Source: Thiorhodococcus mannitoliphagus (GTDB lineage Bacteria > Pseudomonadota > Gammaproteobacteria > Chromatiales > Chromatiaceae). From it: 54,435 nt of DNA. Location: NCBI RefSeq assembly GCF_010915725.1, contig NZ_JAAIJR010000026.1:1-54435 (forward strand), in the 5' to 3' direction. Positions 23,053-33,600 of this stretch are shown here, in pieces. Position 1 is the first letter of the stretch. Each line of letters opens with the position of its first letter. The position numbers and the translations under genes are program-made. Under the pieces are notes generated by a model that worked only from the letters and a program-made list of their open reading frames with translations, was not told the DNA's origin and searched no databases.

Positions 23053-25761
23053 CCGAGCCAAGAGCGCGCGCAGTGTGCTCTGCTCTAGGGGCTTGACCAA
23101 GTGATCATCGAAGCCGGCAGCAAGCGAGCGCTCGCGAGCATGCTCATGGCCGAGCCCGGTCAAGGCGACGAGCATCAGACGACCCGGATCCGGGTAACGC
23201 TGGCGCAACCGCCGCGCTAGCTCCAGGCCGTCCATCCCCGGGAGTCCGATATCCAGTAGCGCAAGACGCGGCCTGAAGTCGCTGACCAGGTCGAGCGCCT
23301 CATGACCCGAGCTTGCCGTCCGCACCTGGTAGCCCTGGATCTCGAGCAGCATCGCCAGGGCGCTTGACACGTCAGCGTTGTCGTCCACGACCAAGACCTT
23401 GAGCGCCTCGGCACAGCCCGCGTCGACCTGTGCCACGGCAGGTGTGTCTGCGCTTGTCAGGCGATCATCGCTGAGCAGCGGCAGGTAGAGCCTGAGTTCG
23501 GCCCCTCGTCCAGGCCCATCACTCAGCGCCTCGAGTCTGCCACCATGGAGTTCGGCCAGGCGACGTGCAATGGTCAGCCCGAGCCCCAGCCCACCGGCCG
23601 CTGATTCGGGCGGCGGTACGCCTTGAGTGAAGGCACCGAACATGGATTCGATCTGGGCTTCCGACATGCCCTGCCCGTTATCCTTGATCTCCACGACAAC
23701 CTCGGCGCCCGCCAAGACGTAATCGACACGCACCTCTCCCTGGTTAGCTGTGTATCTCGCCGCGTTAACCAAGAGATTGAGAAGGATCTGCGACAGCCGA
23801 ACAGGGTCGCCTTGGACACGCACTTCCGCTGGCGGCAGCTCGTAATGGAACTGATGGCCGCGCTCCTGCATCATGGCGCGGACCCCATCCACGGACTGCC
23901 GCACGACGTCCCTGAGCGCGATCTCGCGCGACTCCAGCTCAATGCCGTCACGCAGGATGCGCGAGACATCGAGCAAGTCGTCCAGCAATCGCCCCATATG
24001 GGCCGTCTGGCGATCCAGCACCTCGACGGCCCAGGCGATGCGTTGATCCTCACCGATCCCGATGGCGCGAATGATCTCGACCGCGTTGCGGATCGGGGCC
24101 ATGGGATTGCGCAGCTCGTGTCCGACCATGGCCAGGAACTCGTCCTTACGGCGGTCGCCCTCGAGCAGTGCCTCCTCGGCCGCCTTCTCCTTGCGAATGT
24201 CGCGTGTGACCGTCGCGTATTGGAGCGGCCGACCAGTCTCGGGATCGTCGATGCGCAGGGCGTCGTAGAAGACAGCAATGGGCTCTTGGGTGCGGAAATG
24301 GCGAAAGCGAAACTCCCCCGCCCAACGCCCGCTGCGCTCGACGGCCCGCATGATGGTCTCGCGGAAGAAGGGGAGGTCTTCCGGCAGAATGAAGTCGTCG
24401 ATCCTGAAGGCTTCAGGCTCGGCGTCAGGATCGAGCCCGACGAGCTTCTTCCCTGCTTCGTTGAGATAGGCACCACGGCGATCCAGGCTCGCAATGCCGA
24501 TGAAGTCGGACGAACACTCGACCACCGCCGCCAGCTCCCGCGCCCGGGCCTCCGCGGCGCGCCTGTCCGTGATATCGATGATGGCGGCCAGGGCGCGGAG
24601 GGGATGACCCGCCTCATCACGAATGAAGGTCGCGTTGACGAGCGCCCAGATCACCCGCCCATCCTTACGGATGTAGCGCTTCTCGACGAAGTAGTCGGTA
24701 TCCTCCTGATGAAGCGCCCCTTGATAGCGAATGGCATCGAAGGCAAGGTCATCAGGGTGGGTCAGCTCACTGAAAGTCATGCGCAGCAGTTCATCAGCCT
24801 CATAGCCCAGTAAGCGACAGAGCCGTTCATTGACGCGCAGCAGCCGACGCGTCTTGGGCTCGACGACCACCATGCCGACGGTCGCGAGTTCGAACATCAG
24901 CCGAAACTGATGCTCACTCTCCCGCAGCGCTTGCTCGACCTTCATGGTGTCGGTGACATCGCGATTCACGACACGCCGCCCCGCGAAGGAGCCATCGGGC
25001 CAATAGACCGGCTTGCAGGCATGCTCGATCCAGCGCACCTCACCACTCGCATGCTGAAGACGCAGACGTAGCTGACTCCCGGGCTGGCAGGAGGGCTCCC
25101 CGCTGAGGTGATCGCTGAAGCGGTGACGATCCTGAGGATGCATAATGGCGACCAACAGCCTGGGATCGGCCTGGAACTCATCCGCACTGTAACCGGTCAC
25201 CTCTTGGCATGCGGGTGAGATCCAGCGCAGCCCACCATCGGATCCGATCCAATACTCCCAGTCGAAGGTATGCTCCGCCAGGAGTTGGCAGATCTCAGCC
25301 TTGCGCGACAGCTCGCAGAGCGCCGCCTCCATCGGCGTCAAATCGACGGCGCATAGGGTCAAACCACAGCGCTGCCCGGCCGCATCTTGCGACGGCGCCA
25401 GGGTAAGATCGAGCTGCCGCTGCCCGGCTGGCTCGTCGAGGACGAAACGGCCTTGATAGGAGCAGCCGCTCTGCATGACCTGTTCCGCCAAGTCCGCGAA
25501 CTCGGCCGATTGAATCAAGACGTGCTCCCAGTCGCCACCAGATTCCGAGCGCGCTGGCACCGCATCCCCCTGCGGTCGTCTCACCCAGGTCGGAACGCGT
25601 TGGAGATCCAGTGAGCAAATGGCGATCGCGAGAGAGGCGTCTGGCTGTGAGGCGCTTCGCTTAACGGTTGCGGACGCAGAGAGATGGGAAGACAAGGGAA
25701 AATCAGCGCAATGGAACGGCGATATCGAGCTGACGATACTCGCCGAATAATCACGATTCAA
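23041..25761 (-). CDS. Multi-PAS hybrid sensor histidine kinase / response regulator
   Basis: A 906-residue hybrid kinase without membrane spans, so a cytoplasmic sensor. After a poorly conserved N-terminal part come three PAS/PAC units: about 160-280 (EYWIGSDGGLRWISP), 285-405 (FELATVGMVVVEP) and 410-535. The HisKA motif is FLAMVGHELRNPMAPI, the ATPase domain has LLNLLVNAARYT and GGLGLGLTIARR. A C-terminal receiver domain (about 785-905) has Asp in LALLDIGLPGMDG and Lys in LVKPLEQ. The partner and signal are unknown; no separate regulator gene adjoins. The frame opens with TTG and no clear Shine-Dalgarno, so the true start may be further in. Confidence 0.88.
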   Translation of the reverse strand: MNRDYSASIVSSISPFHCADFPLSSHLSASATVKRSASQPDASLAIAICSLDLQRVPTWVRRPQGDAVPARSESGGDWEHVLIQSAEFADLAEQVMQSGCSYQGRFVLDEPAGQRQLDLTLAPSQDAAGQRCGLTLCAVDLTPMEAALCELSRKAEICQLLAEHTFDWEYWIGSDGGLRWISPACQEVTGYSADEFQADPRLLVAIMHPQDRHRFSDHLSGEPSCQPGSQLRLRLQHASGEVRWIEHACKPVYWPDGSFAGRRVVNRDVTDTMKVEQALRESEHQFRLMFELATVGMVVVEPKTRRLLRVNERLCRLLGYEADELLRMTFSELTHPDDLAFDAIRYQGALHQEDTDYFVEKRYIRKDGRVIWALVNATFIRDEAGHPLRALAAIIDITDRRAAEARARELAAVVECSSDFIGIASLDRRGAYLNEAGKKLVGLDPDAEPEAFRIDDFILPEDLPFFRETIMRAVERSGRWAGEFRFRHFRTQEPIAVFYDALRIDDPETGRPLQYATVTRDIRKEKAAEEALLEGDRRKDEFLAMVGHELRNPMAPIRNAVEIIRAIGIGEDQRIAWAVEVLDRQTAHMGRLLDDLLDVSRILRDGIELESREIALRDVVRQSVDGVRAMMQERGHQFHYELPPAEVRVQGDPVRLSQILLNLLVNAARYTANQGEVRVDYVLAGAEVVVEIKDNGQGMSEAQIESMFGAFTQGVPPPESAAGGLGLGLTIARRLAELHGGRLEALSDGPGRGAELRLYLPLLSDDRLTSADTPAVAQVDAGCAEALKVLVVDDNADVSSALAMLLEIQGYQVRTASSGHEALDLVSDFRPRLALLDIGLPGMDGLELARRLRQRYPDPGRLMLVALTGLGHEHARERSLAAGFDDHLVKPLEQSTLRALLARLSC

Positions 25762-25830
25762 CCTTGAAATCAGGCGCTTTCATGTCTAATTCCTGACCGA
25801 TGTCACAATTTGAATCCAGAGGTCCATAAG

Positions 25831-26157
25831 ATGGCAGTCACACTTACCGAAGCCGCCGCGCGGCACGTCGCGAGCATGATCGAGAAGCGCGGACATGGGC
25901 TGGGGCTGAGGGTAGGAACCAAGAAGAGCGGATGTAGCGGCTTCGCCTACGACGTTGATTACGCCGATAGCCTGGAAGGCAGTGACCAGGTCTTCGAGAG
26001 CCATGGGATCAAGGTTGTCGTCGACGCAGCGAGCATCGAGCGAATCGACGGCATGGAGATCGACTTCGTGAAGTCGAACCTGCTGAACCAGGGCTTCGAG
26101 TTCAAGAACCCGCGCGCCAAGGACCAGTGCGGCTGCGGCGAATCCTTCAACGTCTAA
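25831..26157 (+). CDS. iscA: A-type iron-sulfur cluster carrier IscA
   Basis: A 108-residue A-type carrier that accepts and delivers Fe-S clusters. The three ligand cysteines are present: Cys35 (KSGCSGFAY) and Cys100/Cys102 (DQCGCGESF). The sequence follows E. coli IscA closely from MAVTLTEAAARHV onward. I start at the ATG at 25831 rather than the upstream frame start because of this match. It sits apart from any isc operon but 34 nt before sufE, so these two Fe-S genes are probably one unit. Confidence 0.92.
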   Translation: MAVTLTEAAARHVASMIEKRGHGLGLRVGTKKSGCSGFAYDVDYADSLEGSDQVFESHGIKVVVDAASIERIDGMEIDFVKSNLLNQGFEFKNPRAKDQCGCGESFNV

Positions 26158-26191
26158 CGCTTAGAGCGAGCCCGAGCCAAGAGACCGCTTC

Positions 26192-26614
26192 ATGGAAAAC
26201 CCCGAGATCCGAGAGATCATCGAGAACTTCGAGCTGCTGGGCGACTGGGACCAGCGCTACCAGTATTTAGTCGAGATCGGCGAGCGTCTTGCGGCCATGC
26301 CTCAGGAACTCAAGACCGACGAAAACCGCGTCGTTGAGTGTATGAGCCTGGTGCATGTCGCCGCCGAGCCGGATCCGTCTCAGAGTGGTCGCCTCCTCTA
26401 CCAGGGTGATTGCGACACGGCCATCATCAAGGGCGTGGTCGCCCTATTGGTCGGGCTGCTGTCGAACAAGACGCCGGCGGAGATCGAGGACATCGATGTC
26501 GACGGGCTCTTCAAGGGACTGCAGCTCGAAGAGCATCTAAGCCCGAATCGCCACGTCGGCGTCTACGCCATCGTCAACAAGATGAAAGGGCAAGCCCAGG
26601 CCGTCCCCTGCTGA
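26192..26614 (+). CDS. sufE: Cysteine desulfurase activator SufE
   Basis: A 140-residue SufE. It takes persulfide sulfur from a SufS-type cysteine desulfurase for Fe-S assembly. The active-site Cys is Cys50 in NRVVECMSLVHV. The residue before it is Glu where many family members have Gly. The C-terminal LQLEEHLSPNRHVGVYAIVNKMK matches the family. No sufS is in the window. It pairs with iscA upstream. Confidence 0.9.
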   Translation: MENPEIREIIENFELLGDWDQRYQYLVEIGERLAAMPQELKTDENRVVECMSLVHVAAEPDPSQSGRLLYQGDCDTAIIKGVVALLVGLLSNKTPAEIEDIDVDGLFKGLQLEEHLSPNRHVGVYAIVNKMKGQAQAVPC

Positions 26615-26636
26615 GCGGCGGACGCCCCTGCCGGCA

Positions 26637-28787
26637 TCAGAGCCCACCCAAGCGAATTGGCAGCGAGCGAATCGACTTCCCCGTCAGGACACGCACCGCA
26701 TTCGCTACGGCAGGCGCAATGCCAGGAACCGCGAGCCCGCTCACGCCACCCGGATCAGCCTCATTCGGCAGGAGATCCACGACCACCTCGGGCATCTCGT
26801 CGAACCGCAGCAGGGGGTAAGCATCGAAGCCGAGCTGATCGACCTCGCCGTCCGTGAAGGTAATCTCGCCCTTGAGCGCCGCCGTAAGGCCGTAGGCAAT
26901 GCCGCTGCGAATCTGCGATCGGACCAGCTCGGGGTGAAGCACGCTGCCGCAGTCCACCGCGCAGAGGACACGATGGACTTTGATGCGCTCAGCTTCGATA
27001 GACACCTCAGCGACCTGCGCAATGTGGCTCGCGAATGCCGAGACCAAGGCAAGGCCACGTGCGCGTCCATCGGGAGGCGTCGCACTCAAGCCAAACCGCG
27101 CTTCAACATGATCCAAGAGCTTTTGTTGACGCACACGCCCGACCAGAAGCTGCCGCCGCATGGCGATGGGATCACGGCCGGTAAGGCTGGCAAGCTCGTC
27201 AATGAAGCACTCGACCGCAAAGCAGTTGTGGGCATATCCGCCACCGCGCCACAAACCGATGGGAGCTGGCGTGTCGGCGCGACGATACTCGACGCGCAGC
27301 GCGGGGATCTCGTAGGGAAGATCCGCCGCGCCCTCGACCATGGCGCCGTCGATACCGTCGCGAATCGCTTCCGGTTTGAGCCGCGCGAGGACCGAGGGAC
27401 CAACGACACGGTGAAACCATGCCGTGACTTGGCCCTGATCATCGATACCCCCGCGCAAGCGATGCAGCGTCATGGGCCGAAAATAGTCGTGGCGAAAGTC
27501 ATCCTCGCGCGTCCACAGGACCTGCACCGGGCGGCGCGCTGCCTTCGACAGTTCGACCGCTTCGGCGACGAAATCCTGCTCCAGCCTGCGCCCGTAGCCA
27601 CCGCCGAGGAAGCTCGTGTGAACCGTGACGCGCTCGGACGGCAGCCCTGTCATCTGGCATGCGACAGCGCGAGCGGCTTCCTGAGCCTGGGTCGGAACGT
27701 ATAGCGAGCAAGTGCTGGAGCGCACGTCGGCGGTACAGCTGATGGGTTCCATACAGGCGTGCGGCTGAAAGCCGATCTGATAGATCGCCTCGATCTCTTG
27801 AGCGGCGCTAGCCAGTGCAGCGCTCACATTGCCGCGCTTGCGTGCCACGGCCGAGCGGCCCTTGAGCCCGATACGCAACCGTGCCTCGATCCGCTGAGTA
27901 TCCAGCCGCGGATTGCTGCTGGGTCTGCAGCTGACATCCAGCTTGTCGCGCCCCTTGATCGCCGCCCAAGTCGAGTCGGCCAAGACAGCAACGCCGCTGC
28001 GCACGGCAAAGACATCCTGAACGCCTGGCACCCGCATCGCCTCCGCAGCCACCCAAGCTTGCACACGACTCCCTGGGGTCGGACAACGGTAGAGGGTCGC
28101 GAAGAGCAGACCAGGCAGTCTGACGTCGAGACCGAAGCCTGCGCGCCCACGCACTTTCTCAGGCACGTCCAGACGCTGGGGCGAGGTACCCAGTAGGCGC
28201 CAGCGCTCGGGCGACTTGAGGGCGACTTGCTCAATGGGTGCGAGTCCGGCAGCCACCTCGACCAGCGCGCCATAGCTCAGATGGCGCAGACCATCGCTGT
28301 GATGAACGGCGCCGCGCTGCGCGTGGCACTCAGAGGTCGGCACTTGCCAACGAGACGCCGCCGCGCGGATCAATAAGGTCCGCGCCGTTGCGCCCGCGTC
28401 GCGCAGCCTGACCCAGGCATCGCGGACCGAGGTGCTTTGGCCGGTCGCTTGCTCACCAAGAAGCCTGTTCTTGTAGGCCGGAGCGACGGGCGCCATCACG
28501 ACACGCACCTGATCCAGTCCGACCTCCAGTTCTTCGGCGATGAGCATCGACAAGGCTGTCATCACCCCCTGCCCCTCCTCTGAGCGCGCTAACATCAGCT
28601 CAATGCGATCGTCCGGATAGATGCGAATCCAGGCATTGGGGGCTAGCTCACCGGGAGGCGGCGAGGTCGTCTCCACGTCAGCGCTGGCGTCGAGGCGAAA
28701 ACCAAAGGCGAGCCCACCGCTGGCCATGAGGCCGACCTTGAGCAGCGTGCGCCTGCTCAGTCCTGGGCCATTTGCCGCATCAGCCAT
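26637..28787 (-). CDS. iorB: Molybdenum hydroxylase large subunit, IorB-like
   Basis: The molybdopterin-binding subunit of a two-subunit xanthine-oxidase-family hydroxylase (isoquinoline 1-oxidoreductase type). It has 716 residues from the ATG at 28787, which overlaps the iorA-like stop by 8 nt. A twin-arginine signal ([16 protein letters not shown]) points to folded export to the periplasm. Family blocks: [46 protein letters not shown]. Near the C-terminus, where family members read G-V-G-E-x-G with the catalytic Glu, this protein reads [18 protein letters not shown], and I see no Glu. It may be an altered or inactive hydroxylase, or use a variant mechanism. The substrate is unknown; relatives oxidise N-heterocycles and aldehydes. 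Confidence 0.85.
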   Translation of the reverse strand: MADAANGPGLSRRTLLKVGLMASGGLAFGFRLDASADVETTSPPPGELAPNAWIRIYPDDRIELMLARSEEGQGVMTALSMLIAEELEVGLDQVRVVMAPVAPAYKNRLLGEQATGQSTSVRDAWVRLRDAGATARTLLIRAAASRWQVPTSECHAQRGAVHHSDGLRHLSYGALVEVAAGLAPIEQVALKSPERWRLLGTSPQRLDVPEKVRGRAGFGLDVRLPGLLFATLYRCPTPGSRVQAWVAAEAMRVPGVQDVFAVRSGVAVLADSTWAAIKGRDKLDVSCRPSSNPRLDTQRIEARLRIGLKGRSAVARKRGNVSAALASAAQEIEAIYQIGFQPHACMEPISCTADVRSSTCSLYVPTQAQEAARAVACQMTGLPSERVTVHTSFLGGGYGRRLEQDFVAEAVELSKAARRPVQVLWTREDDFRHDYFRPMTLHRLRGGIDDQGQVTAWFHRVVGPSVLARLKPEAIRDGIDGAMVEGAADLPYEIPALRVEYRRADTPAPIGLWRGGGYAHNCFAVECFIDELASLTGRDPIAMRRQLLVGRVRQQKLLDHVEARFGLSATPPDGRARGLALVSAFASHIAQVAEVSIEAERIKVHRVLCAVDCGSVLHPELVRSQIRSGIAYGLTAALKGEITFTDGEVDQLGFDAYPLLRFDEMPEVVVDLLPNEADPGGVSGLAVPGIAPAVANAVRVLTGKSIRSLPIRLGGL

Positions 28788-29244
28788 TCTGAACCTCGGG
28801 ATTGGCGGCACGATGAATGGCACGCCGAATGCCGTCATAGGTGCCGCAGCGGCACAGGACGCGCGACATGGCCTCGTCAATCTGGGCATCCGTGGGCCGG
28901 GGATGCTTGTTGAGAAGCGCAGCCGCCATCATGATCTGACCAGGCTGGCAGTAACCACATTGAGGGACCTGCTCGAGGATCCAGGCGAGCTGCAATGGAT
29001 GACGTCCGTCTGGCGAGAGCCCCTCGATGGTCGTGATCGACCGACCTGCCACCTGAGCTAGGGTCGTCGCGCACGCCTGCACAGGGGCGCCATCGAGATG
29101 AATGGTGCAGGCGCCGCACTGCGATCGACCGCAGCCGTACTTGGTGCCCATGAGCCCAAAGTAGTCGCGAAGCACCCAGAGCAGCGGCATCTCGGGGTCC
29201 AGATCGAGCGCGTGCGGCTCGCCGTTTAATGTAAAGGAGATCAT
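28780..29244 (-). CDS. iorA: Molybdenum hydroxylase [2Fe-2S] subunit, IorA-like
   Basis: A 154-residue small subunit with two [2Fe-2S] clusters. The N-terminal plant-type ferredoxin site is [20 protein letters not shown] plus a later Cys (VQACATT). The C-terminal helical cluster site is [11 protein letters not shown] and [12 protein letters not shown]. It carries electrons from the Mo site of the IorB-like subunit to an external acceptor, often a cytochrome c. The start at 29244 ([10 protein letters not shown]) is chosen by family alignment; the frame extends upstream without support. It has no signal peptide, so it would be exported bound to the Tat-targeted large subunit. Confidence 0.9.
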   Translation of the reverse strand: MISFTLNGEPHALDLDPEMPLLWVLRDYFGLMGTKYGCGRSQCGACTIHLDGAPVQACATTLAQVAGRSITTIEGLSPDGRHPLQLAWILEQVPQCGYCQPGQIMMAAALLNKHPRPTDAQIDEAMSRVLCRCGTYDGIRRAIHRAANPEVQNG

Positions 29245-29569
29245 CGCATCCCAAGTCAGGATCAAAGGACCGTAAGGCGCGGTAGCATTGCAGATTCCAG
29301 GGAAAGGCGAAAGCAAGCCCGCCAAAGAGCCAATCATTCAGAGGCCTGCCGCTCACGGCGCAAGGCGCGGCTTCTTGGCGGCAGCAATCGACCGCCGGAG
29401 CGACGTCACCGAGCTGTCCGGATCACCGACCTTTCCGGATCACCGACCTTTCCGGACCACCGCGGCCGCGCATGATGGACCAGGCCCCACGCCGAAACAA
29501 CGCGAACCATCGCTCAGCGACAGAGTCAACATCTAGCCAACACAAGCCACCAAAGACACCTCAGCCAAG
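29245..29569. other. Divergent spacer iorA / RND adaptor
   Basis: I see no gene in this spacer. It contains 2.6 copies of a 17-bp direct repeat (29417-29460) and must hold the divergent promoters of the hydroxylase and efflux operons. Confidence 0.5.
29417..29460. repeat. 17-bp tandem direct repeat (2.6 copies)
   Basis: TCCGGATCACCGACCTT occurs twice in a row (29417-29433 and 29434-29450), then TCCGGACCAC begins a third copy. It lies about 110 nt upstream of the RND adaptor gene. The spacing (1.6 helical turns) does not suggest ordered binding on one face, so a recent slippage duplication is as likely as an operator array. Confidence 0.8.
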
Positions 29570-30667
29570 ATGCCGCATATTAAGCTCGTCCCTCTCTTCA
29601 CGCTCCTTTTCCTTCAAGCGACCCTTTTCCTTCAAGTGACCGCCGCCCAGCCGAGCGGCAGCCCGCCGGAAAAACCGACTCCCGTCTTCGTCGCGGAGGT
29701 CCGCGTGGAGCCTCTGACCGAGCGCGTCGAGGCACTTGGCACGCTCAGGGCCAACGAATCCGTCGCCATCACCTCAAACGTCACCGAGACCATCTCGATC
29801 GTGCATTTCGAGGACGGACAACGGGTGAATGCTGGCGCCCTCTTGGTCGAGATGACCAGCGCGGAGGAGCACGCCTTGCTGGAAGAAGCGCAAGTGCGCG
29901 TGAACGAAGCGGAGCGCCAGTACAAGCGGGTCAAGTCTCTGGTCGCGCAGCGCTCGGCGTCGGAGTCCTTGCTCGACGAGCGCAAGCGTGACCTGGATAC
30001 CACCCGAGCCGTCTTGGTCGCGCTGGAGTCGCGCCTCGCGGATCGCATCATCAAGGCGCCCTTCAACGGCGTCCTGGGGCTACGTAACATCAGTCGCGGG
30101 GCCCTGGTCGAGCCAGGCGACCTCATCACGACCCTTGACGACGACCGGCTCATGAAGCTGGACTTCTCGGTCCCGAGCCTCTATCTGAGCGATCTCGAGC
30201 CAGGGCTCAAGATCGAGGCGACAACAGCCGCCTTCGGCAACGAGGTCTTCACCGGCGTGGTGAGCGGCGTCGATAGCCGCATCGATCCGATCACGCGCTC
30301 GATCATCGTTCGCGCGCTGGTGCCCAACCCCAACGCCAAACTGAGGCCCGGCCTGCTGATGCAGGTCGAGCTGCTGACCAATCCGCGCCAAAGCCTCGTC
30401 ATCCCAGAAGCCGCGCTGCTGCACGAGGGCGAGAAGCACTTCGTGATGGCGCTGACGCAAGACGATCAGGGCACGACCGCCGAGCGTCGCGACATCTTGA
30501 TCGGTACCCGCCAGCCCGGTCTGGTGGAAGTGCGCGAAGGCATCGCCGAGGGGGAGCGCGTCGTCATCGACGGCAACGACAAGATCCGACCAGGGCAACC
30601 GCTCAAGCCCATAAAAATGGACGATGAAGCGCGCGATCTGCGCGCCATGACGGAGCGCGCTCAGTGA
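29570..30667 (+). CDS. RND efflux periplasmic adaptor (membrane fusion protein)
   Basis: A 365-residue AcrA/MdtA-family adaptor that joins an inner-membrane RND pump to an outer-membrane channel. Signal peptide is at about 1-26. A lipoyl domain (LGTLRANESVAITSNVTETI... and KAPFNGVLGLRNIS) flanks a coiled-coil hairpin (about 95-155). Beta-barrel and membrane-proximal domains follow. The signal peptide contains an exact in-frame doubling of six codons (LFLQAT then LFLQVT; 29605-29622 and 29623-29640). It overlaps the pump gene by 4 nt (GTGA), so they are coupled. No outer-membrane factor gene is adjacent. Confidence 0.92.
   Translation: MPHIKLVPLFTLLFLQATLFLQVTAAQPSGSPPEKPTPVFVAEVRVEPLTERVEALGTLRANESVAITSNVTETISIVHFEDGQRVNAGALLVEMTSAEEHALLEEAQVRVNEAERQYKRVKSLVAQRSASESLLDERKRDLDTTRAVLVALESRLADRIIKAPFNGVLGLRNISRGALVEPGDLITTLDDDRLMKLDFSVPSLYLSDLEPGLKIEATTAAFGNEVFTGVVSGVDSRIDPITRSIIVRALVPNPNAKLRPGLLMQVELLTNPRQSLVIPEAALLHEGEKHFVMALTQDDQGTTAERRDILIGTRQPGLVEVREGIAEGERVVIDGNDKIRPGQPLKPIKMDDEARDLRAMTERAQ
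29605..29640 (+). repeat. 18-bp in-frame duplication in RND adaptor signal peptide
   Basis: CCTTTTCCTTCAAGCGAC is followed directly by the same 18 bases with one change (GTGAC), doubling the hydrophobic core LFLQAT/LFLQVT of the adaptor's signal peptide. The frame is kept. Confidence 0.9.
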
Positions 30668-33600
30668 TCATCTCGGACATTTCGATCACGCGCCCCGTCC
30701 TCGCGAGCGTCCTGTCAATGCTGCTCGTCGCCTTCGGGCTGGTGTCCTTCGACCGTCTGCCATTGCGGCAATATCCGGACACGGACCCGCCGGTCGTCTC
30801 GATCGAGACGATCTACCCAGGCGCGGCCGCCATCGTCGTCGAGAACCGCATCACCCAATTGATCGAGGACCGTATCGCCGGCATCGAGGGCATCCGCACC
30901 ATCGAATCGACCAGCGAGGACGGCCGCTCGCAGGTCAACGTCGAGTTCAGCATCGACCGAGATATTGACGGCGCAGCCAATGACATACGCGACCGCGTCT
31001 CCGCCATCCTCGACCAACTCCCCGCCGAGACCGAGCCGCCCGAGATCCAGAAGGTCGACAGTAACGAAGACGTCATCATGTGGCTCAATCTAACGAGCGA
31101 CCAAATGACCGTCCCCGAGCTAACCGACTACGCCCGCCGCTACCTGGTCGACCGTTTCTCGGTCCTGGACGGTGTAGCGCGCGTGCGCATCGGCGGGAGC
31201 CAGGTGTTCGCAATGCGCGTCTGGCTCGACCGCAAGGCACTCGCCGCGCGCGGCCTCACGGTGGCCGACGTGGAAGACGCGCTGCGCGCCGAAAACCTGG
31301 AACTGCCCGCGGGAGAGGTCGAGTCCATCGACCGTCAGTTCACGGTCCGCGTCAATCGCAACTTCAACAGCGCAGAGGACTTCGCGCGACTGGTGCTAGC
31401 CCGCGGCGAGGACGGTTACTTGGTCCGCTTGAGTGACGTCGCCCGCGTCGAGCGCGGGACCGAGGAAGACCGTACTTTTTTCCGCGGCAACGCTGTGCCC
31501 ATGGTCGGCATCGGCATCATCAAGCAGTCGACGGCCAACACCATCGCGGTCGCCGAGGCCGCCAAGGCCGAGATGACGCGCATCAACCCCACGCTGCCCA
31601 AGGGCATGGCAATCAAACAGAGTTATGACACCTCGGTCTTCGTCAAGGACGCCATTCTCGAGGTCTATAAGACGTTGGGGATCGCCATTGGCCTGGTCAT
31701 CTTGGTCATCTATCTCTTTCTCGGCAGCGTGCGCGCCACGCTGGTGCCAGCAGTGACCGTGCCCGTCTCCATCGTCGCCACCTTCACCGTCCTGCTGGCG
31801 CTGGGCTTCTCCATCAACATCCTCACCCTGCTCGCCCTGGTCCTGGCGATCGGCCTGGTGGTCGACGATGCCATCGTGGTCCTGGAGAACATCCACAGAC
31901 GGATGGAGGAGCACGGCGAGACGCGACTGGTCGCAGCCTATCGCGGGACACGCCAGGTCGGCTTCGCGGTCATCGCGACCACCCTGGTCTTGGCGTCGGT
32001 CTTCATCCCCATCGCCTTCCTGCAAGGCGATATCGGACGCCTCTTCGCGGAGTTTGCACTGACCATGGTCGCCGCCGTGGTGTTCTCCTCCTTCGTCGCG
32101 CTCTCGCTCTCCGCCATGCTCGCGTCCAAGGTCCTGCCGCAGAGCCATGGGGGTAAGGCGAGCGGCGGCAGTCTGCTCGAGCTGACGGACCGTGCCTTCG
32201 ACTGGGTAAGGCGCGGCTATGCGCGCCTACTCGGCTTCCTGATGCGACAGGCCTGGATCGTGGTGCTGAGCCTGGTCGCCACCATCGGGGCTGCCGCGTG
32301 GCTGTTTCAGCACATCCCGCAGGAATACACACCCAAGGAAGACCGCGGCGCTTTCTTCATTTTGGTCAACGGACCAGAGGGCGCCTCGCATGCCTATATG
32401 AAGACGTACATGAACGAGATCGAGCGCAGGCTGTTGCCCTACGCCGAAAGCGGCGAGGCGCTGCGCGTGCTGGTGCGCACACCGCGATCCTTCTCGAGCA
32501 CGGCGACCTTCAACTCGGGCATCGTCATCATCGTCCTGGCCGACTACGCCGAGCGACGCTCGGCTTGGGCCATCATGGGGGAGATCCGCGCCAAGCTCGC
32601 TGATCTGCCCGGCGTCAAGGCCTTTCCGGTGATGCGCCAGGGCTTCGGCGGTCGCACGCAAAAGCCCGTCCAGTTCGTTCTCGGCGGCGGTACCTATGAA
32701 GAACTCGCACAGTGGCGGGACAGGCTGCTCGCTGAGATCGAGAAAGACAACCCTGGTCTTATCGGCATCGACTGGGACTACAAAGAGACCAAGCCGCAGC
32801 TCGAAGTCGAGATCGACTATGACCGCGCCGCCGACTTGGGTGTCACCGTGGGAACCATCGGACGCACCTTGGAGACCATGCTCGGCTCCCGCAAGGTCAC
32901 CACCTATCTCGAGAGCGGCGAGGAGTACGACGTCATCCTCGAGGGTGAGCGCGACACCCAGCGCACCCCAGGCAGTCTGGACAATCTCTACGTCAGCTCC
33001 TCGCGCAGCGACGCGCTCATCCCGCTCGCCAATCTAGTCAAGGTCACAGAGTCGGCGGATTCTCAAAGCCTCAACCGCTTCAATCGCATCCGCGCCATCA
33101 CCCTGGAGGCAAGCCTCTCAGATGATCTTGCACTGGGCGAGGCACTCAGCTACCTCGAGCGCAAGGTTCGGGAGCACCTCCCGGAGCGCGCCCAGATCGA
33201 CTACAAGGGACAGAGCCGCGACCTGCGCTCCAGTAGCCAAGGCGTGCTCTTCGTCTTCCTGCTCGGCATCGCTGTCGTCTACCTGGTCCTCGCCGCCCAG
33301 TTCGAGAGTTGGGTGCATCCCTTTGTCATCATGCTCACCGTGCCGCTCGCAATGGGCGGCGCACTCTTGGGGCTCTGGGCGACGGACCAGACCCTCAACA
33401 TCTACAGCCAGATCGGTCTGATCATGCTGGTTGGCTTGTCCGCAAAGAACGGCATTCTCATCGTCGAGTTCGCCAACCAGCTACGCGACCAGGGCTGGGA
33501 ATTCCGCGCGGCCCTGCTGGAGGCATCCAGCGTGCGACTGCGCCCGATTCTCATGACGGGTATCACCACGGCCGCGGGATCCATTCCTCTCCTGCTCTCA

